A stretch of DNA of 9,342 bases, taken from the NCBI GenBank assembly GCA_021823905.1, contig JAKALX010000121.1, positions 1-9,342 of the forward strand, read 5' to 3'. The DNA is from Chloroflexota bacterium (GTDB lineage: Bacteria > Chloroflexota > Dehalococcoidia > Tepidiformales > Tepidiformaceae). Below are positions 6,719 through 9,342 of this stretch, in pieces (within the stretch, counting starts at the first letter, position 1; every line of letters starts with the position of its first letter). The translations under genes and the position numbers were made by a program. The notes beneath the pieces are model-generated. The model was not told the origin of the DNA. It saw only the letters and a program-made list of their open reading frames with translations, and made no database searches.

Positions 6719-7402
6719 CTAGCCATTCGGCCATCCTCTTGTTGCGAGGAGGGTGAGGTCGGCGGTGAGGTCAGCGCGCGCGAAGCCTTCCGGATAGACC
6801 GTGTGCGCGATGTCGTCGTTGGCGGTAAACGCGAGAGCGTATGCCGCGTGACTCACGCTGTAGCCACCGTTGCCGTCGTCCTCCTTCTCACCCGGGGGAA
6901 GGCGGAGCTCCGACTCCAACGCCTGGACCTGCTCGTCGGTTCCGGTCAGGCCGACGAACGCCACGTCGAACAGGTCGAGCCACTTTCTCAGCACTGCGGG
7001 TGTATCGCGGGCCGGGTCGGTCGTGACGAAGATCACCTTCACGCGCGCGGCGGAGGCGGGCGGGAGCGACTTCAGCGCCGCGGCAAGATCGGCCATCGTG
7101 GTGGGGCAGGCGTCGGGGCAGTGCGTGTAGCCGAGGTAGAGGACGGTAAGATAGCCCCTGGTCTCGCCGGCGATCGAGAACGGCTGGCCGCTCGTGTCCG
7201 TCAACGTGACATCGGGCTTATGGACCGCTGGCTGTATCAGAACGCCCCGGACATTTGCCGGCCGGTTCGAAGCGGAGAGGTTCTGGCCGGAGTCGCTACC
7301 GCCACATCCGGCCACGGCCACGATCGCGCCACAGATCAACGACACAACAACCGTTCGCCAGGACTTCTGGGATCCCGTTGCTGACGTGCCGCGCGATTCC
7401 AT
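6719..7402 (-). CDS. SCO1/SenC/PrrC-family copper chaperone lipoprotein
   Basis: A 227-aa thioredoxin-fold protein of the SCO family, which delivers copper to, or reduces the cysteines of, CuA centres. A hydrophobic N-terminus ends in the lipobox VAGC (Cys33), so it should be lipid-anchored outside the membrane. The copper-binding motif is GYTHCPDACP, with Cys95 and Cys99 spaced CxxxC, and the distal ligand is His185 in SVSHAAYALAF. IFVTTDPARDTP (about 124-134) is the family's central strand and loop. All three copper ligands are present and length is normal. The ATG at 7402 is chosen because GGAGGG stands seven bases before it; a GTG at 7444 in the same frame would add 14 polar residues and overlap the upstream gene. 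It lies 34 bp after the cupredoxin lipoprotein gene, in the same operon as the CuA protein it probably metallates. Confidence 0.93.
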   Translation of the reverse strand: MESRGTSATGSQKSWRTVVVSLICGAIVAVAGCGGSDSGQNLSASNRPANVRGVLIQPAVHKPDVTLTDTSGQPFSIAGETRGYLTVLYLGYTHCPDACPTTMADLAAALKSLPPASAARVKVIFVTTDPARDTPAVLRKWLDLFDVAFVGLTGTDEQVQALESELRLPPGEKEDDGNGGYSVSHAAYALAFTANDDIAHTVYPEGFARADLTADLTLLATRGWPNG

Positions 7403-7409
7403 GCCTCTT

Positions 7410-7415
7410 CCCTCC
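7410..7415 (-). promoter_or_regulatory. Ribosome binding site deciding the SCO start
   Basis: GGAGGG on the minus strand, seven bases before the ATG at 7402. It supports the shorter SCO protein rather than the GTG at 7444. Confidence 0.65.
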
Positions 7416-7436
7416 GGCGCGAGGAATGTTTTGCCG

Positions 7437-8096
7437 TCACCCACCGACCACGAGCGAACCCGTCATCTCCTTGACGTGGACGTCGCAGACGATCTTGTAC
7501 GTACCTGGCTGGCTGACCGTGAAGGTCACCTGCGCCTGGGCGCCAGTCGCGATGAGCGGCGTGGTGATCACTTTCCCGCTGTCATCTTTGACGCCGGTCA
7601 CATGCCAGTTGTGCAACTCCGCGCCGTCGTTCTTCTCAACAACCGTCACGGTCTGACCAGCGCTGATCGAGACCGTGGCGGGGAGGAAGACGCTGTCCTT
7701 CATGTCCACGAGCACCGTCGTTGGCTGGGGCGCGGGCGGCGGCGTCGGTGTCGGAGTGGCTGGTGGCGTCGTGGGCTGTGCCGTGGCTCCGGTCTGGGTG
7801 GTGGCGGCGGCTGATGCGGTCGCCGTGGCGGTCGCCGTCGGCGAAGCGCTCCCCGCGGCCTGGGTTGGACTTGCCGTGGTCGTCGACGTCGCAGCCGAAG
7901 TCCCGGCAGCAGTCGCCGTGGCCTGCGGCTTGCTCACCGCTGCCGCCGGAGTCTGGCCGCCGCTCGATTGGCTCTCAAGTGCCACAACCGTTCCGGACTC
8001 GCCGCAGCTCGCCAGGCCCAGGGTCATGAGCGAGAGGCCCGCGACCACGGGAACGAGTTTCTTGATCCTGGCTCTGAGTAGGCTGTTGGTGGTCAT
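7437..8096 (-). CDS. Cupredoxin lipoprotein with long Thr/Ala/Pro linker
   Basis: A 219-aa predicted blue-copper electron carrier tethered outside the membrane. A signal peptide ends in the lipobox LASC (Cys31). Residues about 45-125 are a low-complexity Thr/Ala/Ser/Pro tether, without hydrophobic core, which would let the folded head reach partners. The cupredoxin head (about 127-217) opens with VLVDMKDSVFLPATVSISAG and carries His162 (or nearby His165) in ELHNWH, then VCDVHVKEM giving Cys204, His207 and Met211, a type-1 His-Cys-His-Met set. Its ATG overlaps the stop of the CuA gene by four bases (ATGA), yet it also has its own strong GGGAGGA eight bases upstream, so it is probably made in at least equal amounts. 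The SCO gene follows 34 bp later. Confidence 0.9.
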   Translation of the reverse strand: MTTNSLLRARIKKLVPVVAGLSLMTLGLASCGESGTVVALESQSSGGQTPAAAVSKPQATATAAGTSAATSTTTASPTQAAGSASPTATATATASAAATTQTGATAQPTTPPATPTPTPPPAPQPTTVLVDMKDSVFLPATVSISAGQTVTVVEKNDGAELHNWHVTGVKDDSGKVITTPLIATGAQAQVTFTVSQPGTYKIVCDVHVKEMTGSLVVGG

Positions 8097-8512
8097 TGGG
8101 TAGTTCCTCCCGAGGAGCTGCCGCCGGCCGGGTCGACGATGAGCTTCCCCTGCATGTGGTTGTGATTGAGGCCGCAGGTCACCAGGCAGGCAAACGGGAA
8201 GGTCCCCGCCTGGTCGGCTACGAACTCGAAGGTGGCGTAGCGGCCCGGATAGACGTCGGTGGTCATCGCCCCGTATCCGGGGAGCGCGAACCCGTGCACC
8301 ACGTCGCCGCTAGTCAGGCGAAGCCTGATCCGTTCGCCCTGTTGCACATGGATAACCGAGGGACTCCAACTGCTGTCACGGCCCACCAGCGTGATCTCCC
8401 GGGCGTCCTGGTGGCCGTGGAGGAAACCGTCGTAGGCAAGTACGCCCGTCGGTACCCCGACGATGACCAGGAATACGGACACCAGCGCTGCGATCTCGAT
8501 CAGACGTTTCAT
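8093..8512 (-). CDS. Membrane-anchored CuA-domain protein, cytochrome c oxidase subunit II-like
   Basis: A 139-aa protein with one N-terminal membrane helix (about 6-27) and a cupredoxin-fold domain outside. The motif CLVTCGLNHNHM reproduces the binuclear CuA spacing exactly: Cys109, Cys113, His117 and Met120, with the upstream ligand His73 in GDVVHGFALP. These are the ligands of oxidase subunit II and of the nitrous oxide reductase C-terminal domain, so it should accept or pass single electrons through CuA. It is shorter than usual subunit II, with a single helix, resembling the small subunit of ba3-type oxidases. A Gly/Ser-rich tail (129-139) ends it. It is coupled to both neighbours by ATGA overlaps (8509-8512 and 8093-8096). 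No subunit I gene is in the window, so its catalytic partner is either upstream or not a haem-copper oxidase. Confidence 0.87.
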   Translation of the reverse strand: MKRLIEIAALVSVFLVIVGVPTGVLAYDGFLHGHQDAREITLVGRDSSWSPSVIHVQQGERIRLRLTSGDVVHGFALPGYGAMTTDVYPGRYATFEFVADQAGTFPFACLVTCGLNHNHMQGKLIVDPAGGSSSGGTTQ

Positions 8513-8904
8513 GTCCGCGCGCCGCTTCCGTTTCCGTTCGCTGGCGTCCGGCGTCGAACCGTGTCGGGATACTCCATGCCAAGCGGCAGCTTCAGATCCC
8601 GGTCCTCAATCGATCCGGGATGGGGGACGGTCCCGTGCGACGCGCGCATCTCCTGGGGGCCGCCGAATTCGCTTGCGCCACAGCTGGCGAAGACGGATCT
8701 GATGTCGTCGTGGAGCCGGCTCGCGGCGAAGGCGCTCACGAGATACATGTCGCCGTGGTGTCCGGGTATCACGCCGTTGCCGCCGATATAGACGCCGATG
8801 AACTCCGGCCCGATGCCCTTTTCTTTTAGTCCGCTTACCGATGCCCAGAGCTTTTCTTCGCAATCAAATGCTGCGACGAGTATCGGTGCTGCTTTGGCAG
8901 CCAT
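8509..8904 (-). CDS. Unrecognised 131-aa soluble protein, coupled to the CuA gene
   Basis: I do not recognise a family with confidence. The N-terminal 80 residues alternate strands and helices: PILVAAFDCEEKLWASVSGL, then EFIGVYIGGNG, a GHHGDMYLVSAFAA stretch, and RLHDDIRSVFASCGA. This suggests a small alpha/beta, ferredoxin-like or ACT-like fold. The last 45 residues look extended or disordered and end GNGSGART. There is no signal peptide and no membrane helix, so it is cytoplasmic. Two Cys (15, 75) and a His pair (49-50) are present without a clear metal motif. GGAGG stands seven bases before the ATG. Its stop overlaps the CuA start (ATGA), and the membrane protein ends 14 bp upstream. A comparison with the DUF3341/ActD subunits of alternative complex III would be worth making, but I cannot assert it. 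Confidence 0.8.
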   Translation of the reverse strand: MAAKAAPILVAAFDCEEKLWASVSGLKEKGIGPEFIGVYIGGNGVIPGHHGDMYLVSAFAASRLHDDIRSVFASCGASEFGGPQEMRASHGTVPHPGSIEDRDLKLPLGMEYPDTVRRRTPANGNGSGART

Positions 8905-8918
8905 GATTCAACCTCCAA

Positions 8919-9342
8919 CTATCCGAGATAGATCCAGAGAAGACCAAGCGTTACAGCCGTACTGAAGACCATGACTGGCAACATTGAGCGTTTTGCCGCG
9001 ACGGTGTCGCCGTAGTTCTCCCGTGCCAGGCGGTCTCCAAAGACAATGGACATCGCCAGGCCCGCAAGGAGGGCGGACGCCTGCAAATACGGCACAACCT
9101 GCGAAACGTACGGAGTCCAGTGGTAGTTCGCGGTGTGGAACAGGTTCCATCCCCAGCCAAATGGGTCGGAAATGACAGGGAAGACGTACGAAATGTTGAT
9201 GAAGACAAAGCCGACACTGAAGGCGATCCACGCTGCCAGGCCGAGCGGCACGGTGACGTAGGCGTACGAAGTGAAGAGCGTCTTTAGAGAGATGGTCCTC
9301 GTCCGGGACAAGGTTCTCGCCGCCCAGCTGACCGCAAGGAAC
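8919..9342 (-). CDS. Polytopic membrane protein, C-terminal 140 residues (runs off the window)
   Basis: The frame is open to the right edge with no stop, and a TTG at 9311 has no supporting binding site, so this is read as the end of a longer protein. The visible part begins FLAVSWAARTLSR, then has a long hydrophobic region (about residues 24-55, VPLGLAAWIAFSVGFVFIN and onward). A loop rich in aromatics follows (DPFGWGWNLFHTANYHWTPY), then two further helices (about 80-100 and 118-138). The layout, with a Trp/His-rich loop outside the membrane, recalls the C-terminal membrane part of polyferredoxin or quinol-oxidising proteins of the NosR/NapH type, but no iron-sulfur motif is in view and this is only a suggestion. 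It is the first gene seen of the copper operon, 14 bp from the next, so it may be the membrane partner feeding electrons to the CuA protein. Confidence 0.7.
   Translation of the reverse strand, partial: FLAVSWAARTLSRTRTISLKTLFTSYAYVTVPLGLAAWIAFSVGFVFINISYVFPVISDPFGWGWNLFHTANYHWTPYVSQVVPYLQASALLAGLAMSIVFGDRLARENYGDTVAAKRSMLPVMVFSTAVTLGLLWIYLG

Noticed and set aside
6585..6734. Earlier ATG at 6734 for the triple cupredoxin
   Set aside because: It would put 50 polar residues ahead of a clear Tat-like signal and overlap the SCO stop; the ATG at 6584 has its own ribosome binding site.
7403..7444. GTG at 7444 as the SCO start
   Set aside because: It overlaps the upstream gene, lacks a good ribosome binding site, and would lengthen the lipoprotein signal to nearly 50 residues.
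8919..9311. Complete 130-aa membrane protein starting with TTG at 9311
   Set aside because: The frame is open to the window edge, no ribosome binding site precedes the TTG, and the residues just upstream continue plausibly, so a truncated longer protein is more likely.
1..9342. CRISPR arrays, tRNA or rRNA genes, insertion sequences
   Set aside because: No regularly spaced repeats, cloverleaf or rRNA-like sequence, transposase frame or terminal inverted repeats were seen on either strand.

Overview
The window is GC-rich bacterial DNA, densely coding, with no rRNA, tRNA, CRISPR array or insertion sequence visible. Copper lipoproteins with long Thr/Ala/Pro linkers, a NarL-type two-component pair of the kind common in that phylum, and a cytosolic penicillin-acylase homologue together suggest Chloroflexota or a similar high-GC environmental lineage. 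This is a style-based inference, not a marker-gene assignment.

Left part (1-2647): a truncated alpha/beta hydrolase on the minus strand is divergent from a complete penicillin-acylase-family Ntn hydrolase on the plus strand. The 195-bp space between them holds a perfect 16-bp palindrome, a good operator candidate. The acylase converges on the next gene across a 218-bp non-coding gap (2648-2865), which holds another perfect 16-bp palindrome and a 10-bp direct repeat.

Middle (2866-5116, minus): a LuxR/NarL-type response regulator followed by its HisKA_3 histidine kinase, overlapping by 11 nt. The kinase has about four membrane segments, with a His-rich motif predicted to lie outside the membrane, then a GAF-like region. 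Two hairpins separate this pair from the copper genes upstream.

Right part (5211-9342, minus): a copper electron-transfer and copper-maturation cluster. In transcription order it holds the C-terminal end of a polytopic membrane protein running off the window, an unrecognised 131-aa soluble protein, a membrane-anchored stand-alone CuA-domain protein, a lipoprotein cupredoxin with a long disordered linker, a SCO1/SenC copper-chaperone lipoprotein, and, after a 134-bp gap, a Tat-type exported protein with three type-1 copper domains and a C-terminal membrane anchor. The first five are tightly packed, with two ATGA overlaps and gaps of 14 and 34 nt, and look like one operon.

How they may work together: SCO proteins are known to metallate CuA centres, and cupredoxins shuttle electrons to or from CuA or other copper sites. 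The cluster therefore encodes at least five predicted copper sites (one CuA, four type-1) plus a copper chaperone, but no catalytic oxidase, nitrous oxide reductase or nitrite reductase subunit lies inside the window. The terminal enzyme, if there is one, should be upstream, beyond position 9342. This orphan, multi-copper, membrane-tethered relay is the most interesting part of the window.
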